Made by a program: the position numbers and the translations under genes. The notes under the pieces were generated by a model. The model saw only the letters and a program-made list of their open reading frames with translations, did no database searches and had not been told where the DNA came from. From CAZENU01 sp965117035 (lineage in GTDB: Bacteria > Chloroflexota > Dehalococcoidia > Lucifugimonadales > CAZENU01): 64,000 nt of DNA. The stretch is taken from the NCBI GenBank assembly GCA_965117035.1, contig OZ220748.1:3720001-3784000 (forward strand), in the 5' to 3' direction. Positions 31,221-39,866 of the stretch are shown here, one piece after another. How positions within the stretch are numbered: position 1 is the stretch's first letter; each line of letters opens with the position of its first letter.

Positions 31221-32309
31221 ATGAGACTCGCTGCACAGGCAAAAGGGGGGTTCTACCCGACCCCCGACCGGGTGGTCGACCTGATAGCCGACCTGGTACG
31301 CACCCCCTCCGGCTACTACTACCGGAGCAGGGAGACCCTGCGCATCCTCGACCCCTGCTGCGGGGCCGGGGAGGCGCTGTACCGGCTGGCCGAGGGCCTC
31401 AACCGCTCCAACGCCGTTTCCATCGAGACCTACGGCGTGGAGCTGCACCGCGACCGGGCTGAGGAGGCCGAGCGGCGGCTCGACCGCACGCTGGCCTCCG
31501 ACCTGTTCTCCACGTCGATTGCGAACGGGGCCTTCGGCCTGCTCCTCCTGAATCCTCCCTACGACTACGACTCGGAGGACAAGCGGACGGAACACGCCTT
31601 CCTCATGCAGACGACGCGCTACCTGGCCGAGGACGGCCTGCTGGTCTTCATCGTCCCGCGCCAACGCCTCGCGGTCTCGGCCCGCTACCTGTCCACCCAC
31701 TACGGGCTGATGCGGTGCTGGGCCTTCCCGGACCCGGAGCGCGAAGCCTTCGACCAGGTGGTGCTGTTCGGTCACCGGAAGGCCGACCCCGTTCCCGACG
31801 CCATAGCCGAGAGCATGGTGCTGGAGTGGGCGCACGGGGAGCCGGAGCCGCTGCGCTCCCATCCCTACCCGGAGTTCACCCCAGCGACGACGCCCGTCGG
31901 CGACATCCTGTTCGCCACGCGGACGGTCGATCCCGTCGCGGCGGCAACGGAGGCGCGGCGGACGGGGCTGTGGGCCAACACGGAGATCACTGACACCCTC
32001 TGGCCGGCGACGGACACCCGGACTCGCCCGCTCATGCCCCTCAGACGAGGGCACATGGCGATGCTGGTTGCGGCGGGTTTCCTGGACAACCTCGTCCTCG
32101 AAGCCGAGGGACGGCGCATCCTGGTGAAGGGGCGCACGGCCAAGGAGATGGTCATGGTGGAGGACTCCCCGCAGAAGGAGGTCCACCGGGAGCGGCTGGT
32201 CACCACCGTGGTCGCCCTCGACCTGGACAGCGGCCTCATCGAGGACATCGAGTCCTCGGACGGCTCGCAGGAAGACACGGCGGAGGACCGGTTGGCCATC
32301 GCGGCATAG
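31221..32309 (+). CDS. DUF6094-like adenine methyltransferase-fold protein
   Basis: 362 residues, AAAGGAGAG upstream. GGFYPTPDRVVDLIADLV opens the protein. Motif I is RILDPCCGAGEALYRLAEGL near residue 40 and motif IV is LLLNPPYDYDSEDKR near 111, the NPPY signature of N6-adenine or related methyltransferases. The remainder matches the DUF6094 layout of plasmid-borne proteins. No target-recognition domain or nuclease is evident. It may protect the element's DNA from host restriction; that is inference. Confidence 0.7.
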   Translation: MRLAAQAKGGFYPTPDRVVDLIADLVRTPSGYYYRSRETLRILDPCCGAGEALYRLAEGLNRSNAVSIETYGVELHRDRAEEAERRLDRTLASDLFSTSIANGAFGLLLLNPPYDYDSEDKRTEHAFLMQTTRYLAEDGLLVFIVPRQRLAVSARYLSTHYGLMRCWAFPDPEREAFDQVVLFGHRKADPVPDAIAESMVLEWAHGEPEPLRSHPYPEFTPATTPVGDILFATRTVDPVAAATEARRTGLWANTEITDTLWPATDTRTRPLMPLRRGHMAMLVAAGFLDNLVLEAEGRRILVKGRTAKEMVMVEDSPQKEVHRERLVTTVVALDLDSGLIEDIESSDGSQEDTAEDRLAIAA

Positions 32310-32353
32310 GTGCGATTCGAGACAACCCACATACAAGGAAGGAAGGTGAAGAG

Positions 32354-32563
32354 ATGCAGGCAACCATGCCCCTCGAAAGCTGCTGCCGGTGCGGTCAGCC
32401 CATCGCTCCCGGCGAACCCTACATGCAGACCGCCTCGGTGGACCTGGACGACTACGGCAGGGCCTATTCCTCGCCGGTGAAGTCCTACCACCTGAGCGGG
32501 CGCTGCTACGAGGACCACAGGGCCGCAGAGAAGGCCCGCAGGGAGTCCCCGAAAGCCGCATAG
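32354..32563 (+). CDS. Small cysteine-rich protein
   Basis: 69 residues, AAGGAAGGTGAAGAG upstream. CCRCGQPIAPGEPYM and a later SGRCYEDH suggest a small zinc-binding fold of the CxxC...C/H type. No family recognised. The following gap carries a GAGGC/GCCTC hairpin near 32574-32596. Confidence 0.5.
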   Translation: MQATMPLESCCRCGQPIAPGEPYMQTASVDLDDYGRAYSSPVKSYHLSGRCYEDHRAAEKARRESPKAA

Positions 32564-32696
32564 ACCCGCTTTGAGGCCGCCCCCGGGCGCTGCCTCACAC
32601 GACGTGCCGGGAGCTGCGAACCCCGACCTGGTGGAGCGGCTCCTGCGCCGCCGTACTCGCCGAATCACCAACCCCGTCAACGGAAGGAGTTGAACC

Positions 32697-33125
32697 ATGC
32701 CACGACCAACGAAGTGGGACCGTGAGGTAGCCGACGCCGTGTGGGCCAAGCTCCAGGAGCTGGCTGACGCCAACGGCCAGACATCGCCACGTGCATTCGT
32801 GGCAGCCGTCCGGAAGGACGCCACCGCCCTCGTTGAGGCACTCATCGAGGACGCCATCAAGCACCACGAAGCGAGCGCCGACGACGAACCCTGGGACGAC
32901 GACGCTGTGCTGGCGCCGGAAGTCGAGCGGCAGATCGCCGAAGCCAACCGGAACGACGACCTGGCGCTCCGCGACAACGGCATGCTCATCAAGCAATGGC
33001 TCCTGTCCGCACACGCCGACCACGAGGACGACGATACCACGGAAGGAGTCGCCGACCTCGCATCGCAGCTCGAGGAGCTCTGCTCCCACTACGCAGCTGA
33101 GTACGGCCTGCGCATCTACTACTAG
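32697..33125 (+). CDS. Hypothetical acidic protein
   Basis: 142 residues, ATG 32697 with AAGGAG upstream. Helical and acidic (DREVADAVWAKLQELADANG, HADHEDDDTTEGVADLASQL). No family recognised. Anti-restriction proteins can be small and acidic, but no specific motif supports that here. Confidence 0.5.
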   Translation: MPRPTKWDREVADAVWAKLQELADANGQTSPRAFVAAVRKDATALVEALIEDAIKHHEASADDEPWDDDAVLAPEVERQIAEANRNDDLALRDNGMLIKQWLLSAHADHEDDDTTEGVADLASQLEELCSHYAAEYGLRIYY

Positions 33126-33161
33126 GACCGCTTTCGCCAAGTCTGCAAGGGGGTGAACGCC

Positions 33162-33368
33162 ATGGCCGACCAGCGCTACCACTACAAGGCGGGCTACGGC
33201 CCGACCGAGTGCGGCATCGACTTCGACACCGACAACTACAAGTCGACCACCGACGTCGCCGAAGTCACCTGCCGGGAGTGCCTCGAAGGCATCTTCCGCA
33301 CGATCACTGCGAACCCGAAGCTGCGAAGAAGCTTCGTTATCGCAACGATCAACCCACAGGTCCACTAG
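33162..33368 (+). CDS. Small hypothetical protein with CxxC
   Basis: 68 residues. AAGGGGG lies eight bases before ATG 33162 and overlaps an earlier in-frame GTG (33153), so the ATG is preferred. YKAGYGPTECGIDFDTD and AEVTCRECLEGIF give three cysteines that could bind zinc. No family recognised. Confidence 0.5.
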   Translation: MADQRYHYKAGYGPTECGIDFDTDNYKSTTDVAEVTCRECLEGIFRTITANPKLRRSFVIATINPQVH

Positions 33369-33418
33369 ACCTGCGATGTGACCCGGGGAGCACCACCTCC
33401 CCCTTCAAACAAGCTCTC

Positions 33419-33478
33419 GGGGACGCTCCCAGGCACCTGGCGCATGAGCGTCCCCCGTCGGGGGGCGCAGTGCGCCCC
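33419..33478 (+). other. Strong intergenic stem-loops
   Basis: Perfect 10-bp arms GGGGACGCTC (33419-33428) and GAGCGTCCCC (33446-33455), followed by a second palindrome GGGGCGCAGTGCGCCCC (33462-33478). They lie just before the helicase ribosome-binding site. Confidence 0.55.
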
Positions 33479-33525
33479 GTGTCCCGGCGTCCCTTTCAGA
33501 AACGACAAGGAAAGGAGACGCCGAA

Positions 33526-35895
33526 ATGAACCTCGGAGGATTCATCGACAAGTTCAAGGAGGCCATCGCCCGCAGGGTGGTGGAGTCCTACCCGCCGCTC
33601 TACCGTCCCTCGGAGAACGGCGGGACGCTCCCCAGGCTGCTGAGGAAGCCCCTGGGAGCGCAGGCCGACGCCATCAAGGGCGCGGCCCTCTCCCTGAAGG
33701 CACACCGGGGCACCACGGTCGTCGGGGAGATGGGGACGGGCAAGACCTTCATCGGGGCCGCCGCCGCGCACATGGCGGGCTTCCGCAGGGTGCTCATCAT
33801 CTGCCCGCCGCACCTGGTGCGGAAGTGGAAGCGGGAGGTCGAGGAGACGGTTCCCCTGGCCCGCGCCATAATCGTCACCTCCATCACCGACCTGGAAAAG
33901 CTCAGGCTCTCCACCGGCTCGGGACCGCTGTTCGCGGTGATGAGCCGGGAGCGGGCCAAGCTGTCCTACCGCTGGAAGGCCGCCGTCATCTACCGGTGGG
34001 CCACGTCCAAGGGCAGGCTCATACGGGTGGAGGAGACGGGTGAGCCATTCAAGGTTCCCTGCTGCCCCCGCTGCACGGCGCAGATTACGGACAAGGACGG
34101 CGTTCCGTTGACGGACGCCGACCTGAACCGCCGCAAGCGCACCTGCGAGGCCCTGGTCCTCGATCCCAGGACGGAGCGCCTGGAGGTCTGCGCCTCCCCC
34201 CTCTGGCAGGCCGACGGGTCGGGCCCGGCCCGCTACCCGCTCAGCGACTACGTGAAGCACCACATGCGGGGCTTCTTCGACTTGCTCATAGGCGACGAGG
34301 TTCACGAGTTCAAGGCTCGTGGCTCTGCCCAGGGCATCGCGGCGGGAGTCCTCGCCGACGCCTGCGGCAAGTCCCTCAGCCTGACCGGGACCCTCCTCGG
34401 CGGCTACGCCTCGACCATCTTCCATCTCCTCTACCGGTTCAGCCCGGAGATTCGCACGGAGTTCGGGCGGTCGGACGAGGGCCGGTGGATCAAGCGGTAC
34501 GGCTTCGAGGAGGTCAGCGTCGGCAAGGACGACGACGACGCCCTGGAGGACGGGCGCAACAGCCGCCGCCGCAGCTACCGCAAGGTGACCAGGGAGAGGC
34601 CGGGGCTCGTGCCCTCGGCGCTCTTCCACCTGATAGGGAACACGGTATTCCTGCGCCTCTCCGACGTTGCCTCCGGCCTGCCCGACTACGACGAGCAGAT
34701 CCTCGTGTCCTCGATGGACTCGGAGGAAGACGCGACGGGCTTCTCCCAGCGCAGCGCCTACGACAAGGTGTTCAAGGCGCTGAAGGAGGAGCTGGCGAAG
34801 GCGCTGAAGTCCGGCTCCAAGCGGTTGCTCGCCACGTACCTCCAGACGCTGCTGGCCTACCCGGACGGCTGCACCAAGGGCGAGTCGGTCTTCGACCCCA
34901 GGTCCGGCGACCTCATCGTGCAGGTGCCGCCCCTCTCCGAGGAGAAGCTCTATCCGAAGGAGAAGGCCCTCATCGACCTTGTGGCCGCCGAGCGGCTGGC
35001 CGGACGCAGGACGCTGGTCTACGTGACCCACACGGGGACCCGCGACATCACCGGGCGGATGGAGGACATCCTCACCCGGCACGGGTTCAGGACGGCGGTG
35101 ATGAAGGCCGACGCCGTTGCCCCCGACAAGCGGGAGGCGTGGGTGGCCGACCGGGTGCAGAAGGGGCTGGACGTCCTCATCTGCCACCCCCGGCTGGTGC
35201 AGACGGGCCTCGACCTCATCGACTTCCCGACGATCTGCTGGTACGAGACCGACTACTCGGTCTACGTGATGCGGCAGGCGTCGCGGCGGTCGTGGCGCAT
35301 CGGGCAGACCCGCCCGGTCAAGGTCGTGTTCATGAGCTACCGAAACACGCTCCAGGCCGACGCCCTGAAGCTGGTGGCGAAGAAGCTGCAAAGCTCCCTC
35401 GCCGTCGAGGGAGAGCTGCCGGAGGACGGGCTGGCCGCCTACGGCGACGACGGGGACGACCTGATCATGGCGCTGGCCCGCAAGATCGTCAACGGCGACG
35501 AAGAGGAGGCCGAGACGGTGGAGCAGGTCTTCGCCCAGGCCAGGGACGCCGAAGCACAGGCCGAGGAGTTCCTGGTGGACGACGGGTGGAAGGCCGTCGA
35601 GGTCGAGCCGGAGACCATTGAGGGCAATGGCAACGGCCACCACGCCAACGGCCACGGCGACCTGTTCGGCCCAGTGGTCGAGCCGGCGCAGGTCTCCGTG
35701 AACGGCAACGGGGCCAACGGCCACCACCACCACGACGAGGCCGAGGAGCCGCAGCAGTCGCTGTTCTCGTGGGCCGAGTTCATGGCCGAGCCGGTCAAGC
35801 CGAAGCGCCGCAACGGGAAGCCCCAGCCCGCAAGCCTCTCGATGTTCGAGTGGGCGCTGGAGCAGGAGAAGGAGACGGTCGGCGCCGGACGCTAG
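33526..35895 (+). CDS. SNF2-type DEAD-box helicase with zinc insert
   Basis: 789 residues, AAAGGAG upstream. Walker A is VVGEMGTGKTFIGAAAAH near residue 67 and the DEVH box is DLLIGDEVHEF near 255. Between them lies a cysteine insert (CCPRCTAQI...TCEAL...EVCASPLW). Motif VI is MRQASRRSWRIGQTRPVKV near 588, as in SNF2/SWI2-type translocases. The C-terminus (about 660-789) is an acidic, Asn/Gly/His-rich low-complexity tail. It should remodel or translocate on DNA. Strong stem-loops stand directly before and after the gene, so its mRNA may be separately controlled. Confidence 0.82.
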   Translation: MNLGGFIDKFKEAIARRVVESYPPLYRPSENGGTLPRLLRKPLGAQADAIKGAALSLKAHRGTTVVGEMGTGKTFIGAAAAHMAGFRRVLIICPPHLVRKWKREVEETVPLARAIIVTSITDLEKLRLSTGSGPLFAVMSRERAKLSYRWKAAVIYRWATSKGRLIRVEETGEPFKVPCCPRCTAQITDKDGVPLTDADLNRRKRTCEALVLDPRTERLEVCASPLWQADGSGPARYPLSDYVKHHMRGFFDLLIGDEVHEFKARGSAQGIAAGVLADACGKSLSLTGTLLGGYASTIFHLLYRFSPEIRTEFGRSDEGRWIKRYGFEEVSVGKDDDDALEDGRNSRRRSYRKVTRERPGLVPSALFHLIGNTVFLRLSDVASGLPDYDEQILVSSMDSEEDATGFSQRSAYDKVFKALKEELAKALKSGSKRLLATYLQTLLAYPDGCTKGESVFDPRSGDLIVQVPPLSEEKLYPKEKALIDLVAAERLAGRRTLVYVTHTGTRDITGRMEDILTRHGFRTAVMKADAVAPDKREAWVADRVQKGLDVLICHPRLVQTGLDLIDFPTICWYETDYSVYVMRQASRRSWRIGQTRPVKVVFMSYRNTLQADALKLVAKKLQSSLAVEGELPEDGLAAYGDDGDDLIMALARKIVNGDEEEAETVEQVFAQARDAEAQAEEFLVDDGWKAVEVEPETIEGNGNGHHANGHGDLFGPVVEPAQVSVNGNGANGHHHHDEAEEPQQSLFSWAEFMAEPVKPKRRNGKPQPASLSMFEWALEQEKETVGAGR

Positions 35896-35906
35896 ACCGC
35901 AGTTCA

Positions 35907-35946
35907 CGGGGAGGGGTAGCCGCTCGTTGGCGACAACCCCTCCCCG
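35907..35946 (+). other. Strong stem-loop after the helicase gene
   Basis: Perfect 11-bp arms CGGGGAGGGGT (35907-35917) and ACCCCTCCCCG (35936-35946) with an 18-base loop. It divides the helicase gene from the PRTRC cassette. No T-run. Confidence 0.55.
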
Positions 35947-35989
35947 CACGGCAAGACACCAAGTTGTAGCACCGAAAGGAGAACGACCA

Positions 35990-36196
35990 ATGGCACGCGT
36001 GTTTGTTTACGACGACAGAGAGTTCCCGGACCCCGACCCCGACATGACCGTCGACCAGGTGAAGGCGACGCTCGCCGACTTCTACGGCGAGATCGCCAAC
36101 GCCTCGGTCAAGGAGACCAAGCGGGGCGACGACACCGTCTACGAGTTCCAGCGGCGGGTGGGCACCAAGGGCGCTTTCGCCCGCGCACGGAGCTAG
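35990..36196 (+). CDS. PRTRC system protein C (ubiquitin-like)
   Basis: 68 residues from ATG 35990, AAAGGAG upstream. MARVFVYDDREFPDPDPDM, TVDQVKATLADFYGEIANAS and YEFQRRVGTKG fit the PRTRC protein C family, which is described as ubiquitin-like. The C-terminus ends GTKG plus a short basic tail rather than a free GG. It is the first gene of the PRTRC cassette; partners are the E2-like, JAB and E1 genes downstream. Confidence 0.75.
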   Translation: MARVFVYDDREFPDPDPDMTVDQVKATLADFYGEIANASVKETKRGDDTVYEFQRRVGTKGAFARARS

Positions 36197-36209
36197 GAAG
36201 GGGGGCCAC

Positions 36210-36440
36210 ATGGACACCCGCACCTTCGCAGGTCTGCTGGCGACGACCCCGCCGGCAGACCTGCGCATCATCGAGCTCACGGCGGAGCTCACACGGCCCG
36301 ACGGCTCCCTCGACCTGGACGCCGCGGCCGCACGTCAGCCGGAGGTGGAGGCGGCCTGCGCCCAGGCACAGGAGTACGCCTCGACCACCGGACGCCTTCT
36401 TGAGGCCATTCGATGGAAGCTGCGGCCCCGGCGCTCCTGA
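36210..36440 (+). CDS. Small hypothetical protein within PRTRC cassette
   Basis: 76 residues, ATG 36210 behind AGGAAGGGGGG. Helical (DLRIIELTAELTRPDGSLDL, VEAACAQAQEYASTTGRLLE). No family recognised. It overlaps the next gene by 28 bases. Its place between PRTRC C and the F-position gene suggests a cassette-specific role. Confidence 0.5.
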   Translation: MDTRTFAGLLATTPPADLRIIELTAELTRPDGSLDLDAAAARQPEVEAACAQAQEYASTTGRLLEAIRWKLRPRRS

Positions 36441-37297
36441 GCGGGCTTCCGGGGCTGCTCCTGCGGCGTCCGCCGTCGCTGCGGGAAATGGTCACCATCG
36501 TCGGCTACGCCGACGACTACGCATGGTTCACGGGGCTGGTGCGCCACATCTTCCCGCATGAGGCGGAGGAGACGCTCTCGGCCCTGGACGTGCGCACCAA
36601 GGTGGAACGGTTCACCCGGCTCTTCGCCGAGCGCCACTTCCCCCTTTACGCCCCCTACTTCGAGTTCTTCATGGAGGACGGGGACGAGCCATCCTGGACC
36701 TGGCTCAGGAGGGGCATCCCCTTCGACCTGATGGGATTCGGCTACGACGGCGTCCACGAGCTGTGGAACGGCTACAGGGACGGCATCTCGGCCCTGCTCC
36801 TGCTGGTCAACCCCCCGGACTCCTTCTACGGGGAGTCCGACGAGGTACGGGTGGCGTGGCTGGAGTCGGCCTCCGAGCACATCCCCAAGGAGACCCTGGA
36901 GAGGATTCCCCAGGGCGGCATACCCACCGAGACCCTCACCGAGGCGGTGAAGGACACGAGGTTCGAGGGAGCGGCGCAGGCCGCCTCCTGGCTCCTCGCC
37001 GAGACGGGCAACTGGTTCCTCGACCACAACTACGAGGACGGCTGCTACGACGGCTTCGCCGACCCCTGGGACGACGACATCATCGCCGAGGGCACAAAGG
37101 AATGGCGCAGGGCCAGCGCACTGATGGACTCGGTGTGCAAGCTCACCGACTGGCTGGAGGAGGACCTTCCGGCCCGCTTCGCCGAGATGCTGGATTTCAT
37201 CCTGCCACGGCTGCCCGCACAGGAACAGGGAAAGGAGGACAACGACCATGACGACGGAAGCGGAGAAGACCGAATGGTCCCTGCCGGGCGTGGATGA
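36413..37297 (+). CDS. Protein in PRTRC F position
   Basis: 294 residues from ATG 36413; an internal ATG at 36488 (MVTIVGYADDYAW) is an alternative. Aromatic- and acid-rich sequence (FPLYAPYFEFFMEDGDEPSW, FGYDGVHELWNGYRDGISAL). I do not recognise it directly. Typical PRTRC order is C-F-B-A-ThiF, so by position this is a candidate divergent F. It overlaps the start of the E2-like gene by 50 bases. Confidence 0.5.
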   Translation: MEAAAPALLSGLPGLLLRRPPSLREMVTIVGYADDYAWFTGLVRHIFPHEAEETLSALDVRTKVERFTRLFAERHFPLYAPYFEFFMEDGDEPSWTWLRRGIPFDLMGFGYDGVHELWNGYRDGISALLLLVNPPDSFYGESDEVRVAWLESASEHIPKETLERIPQGGIPTETLTEAVKDTRFEGAAQAASWLLAETGNWFLDHNYEDGCYDGFADPWDDDIIAEGTKEWRRASALMDSVCKLTDWLEEDLPARFAEMLDFILPRLPAQEQGKEDNDHDDGSGEDRMVPAGRG

Positions 37298-37955
37298 CAT
37301 GCCCAGGGACGCGCTGAAGGTGCAGCTCGAAGTCTACGGGGAGACGATTCTCCTGCGGGGCTTTGAGGGCGACACCGACTGGGTGAAGACCGTCTCGGCG
37401 GACGAGATCGCCAACGTGTTCATCCAGCACCTGGGGGCCTCCTCGGGCCTGCTGCCACAGGAGGCTCTCTGGTGGAACCAGGGCGAGACCGGGCAGGTGG
37501 TGGCCCTCTGGAGGCCGCCGCAGGTCTGGCCGGTGGCCCTGCAACGGGAGGCGTTCAAGCCCCCCGCACGGCTCAGGATACCCATGCCGGGGCTGGTCTT
37601 CGTCTGCTCGCCGGGCCGCGCTCCCTGGATCTACGCGGCCAAGGAGCGGCCGGCGGACCCCGACCAGATGCTCTACAAGATGCCCGCCTTCAACGTCTTC
37701 CGGGACGGGCGGGTCTGCCCCGGAAACCACCACTTCCCCGAACAGGTGGAGCTGATACCGGAGTCCTTCTTCCAGTCCTTCTTCTCCGGTACCGGCGACA
37801 CCACCGACCGTTCGAGGAAGCATCCCGACAACCTGCACGCCCTATGGGAGGAGCTCGATGGAACGACTGATTACCCGCTTGAGGACCTTGTTCCCCAATG
37901 CACGGTGGCCCAGGCCGTCGCGGCCTCACAGGGGAGGCGGCTTGGCTACCGCTAG
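37248..37955 (+). CDS. PRTRC system protein B (E2-like)
   Basis: 235 residues from ATG 37248, AAAGGAGG upstream. Landmarks are LLPQEALWWNQGETGQVVAL, MPGLVFVCSPGRAPWIYAA, the Cys segment FRDGRVCPGNHHFPEQVELI near residues 146-165 and SRKHPDNLHALWEELDG. These fit PRTRC protein B, a prokaryotic E2-like family. The Cys in RVCPGN is the candidate thioester residue. It overlaps the neighbours on both sides. Confidence 0.7.
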   Translation: MTTEAEKTEWSLPGVDDMPRDALKVQLEVYGETILLRGFEGDTDWVKTVSADEIANVFIQHLGASSGLLPQEALWWNQGETGQVVALWRPPQVWPVALQREAFKPPARLRIPMPGLVFVCSPGRAPWIYAAKERPADPDQMLYKMPAFNVFRDGRVCPGNHHFPEQVELIPESFFQSFFSGTGDTTDRSRKHPDNLHALWEELDGTTDYPLEDLVPQCTVAQAVAASQGRRLGYR

Positions 37956-38625
37956 CGCGGGGCCGGTCGGCTACCTCGTCAATCGCACGGAGGGGCTGAC
38001 CGGCGCCCACGGCATCGGCTTCGACTACGTGCTCGGATCGGGCGGTCTCTACGTCCAGTCCGAGAGCGCACACCTGACGGCGCGGATTCCCGTCGCTCCC
38101 TGCGAGGTACGTGGGCTGGCTCCCGTCACCGAGAAGGTGGAGCTTGCCCACGGCCCCATACCCGCCCGGCTCTTCGAGCTCGGGCTGCGCTGGTTCGAGG
38201 ACGACCCCACCACCGAGCGGTTCTTCGCCGTGCGGTGGGACGGGCGCTCCTACCGGATGGTGGTCCCCGAACAGGAGGGGACGGCGACGCGCCTCAAGTA
38301 CACGCCGCCCCCAGGGGTGGTGGCAGAGTTCCACTCCCACGGAAGCTCCCGCGCCTTCTTCTCCAAGACCGACGACGCCGACGAACAGGGCTTCCGCATC
38401 TACGGCGTCGTGGGACGCCTCGACACCGACCTGCCCGAGCTGAGCCTCCGGGTGGGCGTCTACGGCCACTTCGCCCCGGCGGACTGGCCGCAGGTCTTCG
38501 ACGGCCCGAACCCCGGCCTCCGGCTGGTGGGCGAGGAGCCGGACCCGACCGATGAAATGACAGAGGAGGTGATCGAATGCCTTACCGCCTTGACAACGAG
38601 TTTCTGCTGGACAACCCCTGGATAA
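37942..38625 (+). CDS. PRTRC system protein A (JAB/Mov34 peptidase)
   Basis: 227 residues from TTG 37942, chosen because GGGGAGG lies just upstream and the overlap with the E2 gene is then only 14 bases; an ATG at 37858 would overlap by 98. The JAMM metal motif is complete: VVAEFHSHGSSRAFFSKTDD (HxHx7SxxD) near residue 130. FRIYGVVGRLDTDLPELSLR follows. This is the JAB deubiquitinase-like component of PRTRC and would cleave isopeptide or peptide bonds to the ubiquitin-like protein. It overlaps the E1 gene by 49 bases. Confidence 0.78.
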   Translation: MATASAGPVGYLVNRTEGLTGAHGIGFDYVLGSGGLYVQSESAHLTARIPVAPCEVRGLAPVTEKVELAHGPIPARLFELGLRWFEDDPTTERFFAVRWDGRSYRMVVPEQEGTATRLKYTPPPGVVAEFHSHGSSRAFFSKTDDADEQGFRIYGVVGRLDTDLPELSLRVGVYGHFAPADWPQVFDGPNPGLRLVGEEPDPTDEMTEEVIECLTALTTSFCWTTPG

Positions 38626-39377
38626 CGGTGGTGGGCTGCGGCGGGACCGGCGGCTTCGTCGCCGAGGGCCTCTGCCGCCTCTTCCAGGGGCGGGAGGCCA
38701 CCATCGTCCTGGTCGACCACGACCGGGTGGAGCCCCACAACCTGCTCCGCCAGAACTTCTACGCGGAGGACGTGGGGCAGTTCAAGAGCAAAGCCCTCGC
38801 CGACCGGCTGGCGAAAGCGTACAACCGTCCCGTGGGCTACTCCGTCTACCCCTTCAAGGAGTACGACGAACGCCCGAACGGACCCGTCTACCCCGGCCTC
38901 ATCGACATGGGCGAGAGCCTCATCATCGGCTGCGCCGACAACGCCGCCGCACGACGGGCGATGGCCGAGTGCCTGCCGGGACACCCGGCCCGCTGGCTCA
39001 TCGACGCGGGCAACGACACCAACTGGGGACAGGTCCTCGTGGGCAACGTCTCCGGCAGGGTGGACTGGGAGGAGCCCCCATTCGAGGGCGAGACCTGCCA
39101 CCTGGCCCCGGCGCCCACGCTCCAGCGTCCCGACCTGCTGACGGCCGTATCGACAAGGCCGCCCGACGTGGACTGCGCGGCGGCCCTCGACCTCACCGAC
39201 CAGGACCCGACCATCAACCAGATGATGGCGTCGCTGGTGCTACAGGTAGTCCGCCGCATGGTGGCGGGCACCTGCCCCTTCATGGCCCTGTACCTGGACA
39301 TGGACCTGGGAACGGTCACACCCACCTACGTCACGCCGGAGGCGGTGGAGCGGTCGGTGGGGACCTACGCCGAGTAA
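38577..39377 (+). CDS. PRTRC ThiF-family E1-like enzyme
   Basis: 266 residues, ATG 38577 with GAGGAGGT upstream. The Rossmann motif WITVVGCGGTGGFVAEGL is at 15-32, followed by LVDHDRVEPHNLLRQNFYAE, the ThiF/E1 adenylation signature. A Cys in RPPDVDCAAALDL near residue 199 is the candidate thioester residue. IDAGNDTNWGQV lies between. It would adenylate and pass on the ubiquitin-like protein C. Confidence 0.85.
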   Translation: MPYRLDNEFLLDNPWITVVGCGGTGGFVAEGLCRLFQGREATIVLVDHDRVEPHNLLRQNFYAEDVGQFKSKALADRLAKAYNRPVGYSVYPFKEYDERPNGPVYPGLIDMGESLIIGCADNAAARRAMAECLPGHPARWLIDAGNDTNWGQVLVGNVSGRVDWEEPPFEGETCHLAPAPTLQRPDLLTAVSTRPPDVDCAAALDLTDQDPTINQMMASLVLQVVRRMVAGTCPFMALYLDMDLGTVTPTYVTPEAVERSVGTYAE

Positions 39378-39425
39378 CCGGCGCAAGCAGATTCATTCGG
39401 AGAACGAACCGGAAAGGAGCAAGCA

Positions 39426-39812
39426 ATGTCTGACAAGAACGGAACCACCACGACCTGGGAAGACCCCAACAGTGGCCTGCGCAGGCACAAGCTGATGACG
39501 AAGGAGCTCGGGGAGAAGATCCCCGTGCTCTACGCCAACGAGAACGTCAAGGACTACGACGCCGTTCTCGCCCACGTGAAGCTGTTCACCCCCTTCAGCA
39601 ACTGGACCTGGTACATCACGGAGTGGAACGCCGAAACCGGCGAGTGCTTCGGCCTCGTCGAGGGGTTCGAGACCGAGCTTGGCTACTTCGATCTCACCGA
39701 AATGGCGGAAGCCACGGTGCTCGGCGGTGTCCCCGCAGTGGAGCGCGACCTGTACTGGAAGCCGACGACCCTCGGCGAGATCAAGAGGCAGTCATCAAGG
39801 GTGGCGGCCTAG
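39426..39812 (+). CDS. DUF2958 protein
   Basis: 128 residues. The whole protein follows the DUF2958 pattern: KLMTKELGEKIPVLYANENV, VKLFTPFSNWTWYITEWNAE, CFGLVEGFETELGYFDLTEM and VERDLYWKPTTLGEIKR. The family has no established function but is common beside PRTRC and anti-restriction genes of mobile elements. Confidence 0.85.
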   Translation: MSDKNGTTTTWEDPNSGLRRHKLMTKELGEKIPVLYANENVKDYDAVLAHVKLFTPFSNWTWYITEWNAETGECFGLVEGFETELGYFDLTEMAEATVLGGVPAVERDLYWKPTTLGEIKRQSSRVAA

Positions 39813-39866
39813 CGACCGGCCAACGTGAACGCGGCCAAAGCACACATATAAGGGAAGGAGAAGACT

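Noticed and set aside
33496..35949. 817-codon minus-strand frame opposite the helicase
   Set aside because: Antisense shadow in GC-rich DNA; the plus frame carries all helicase motifs.
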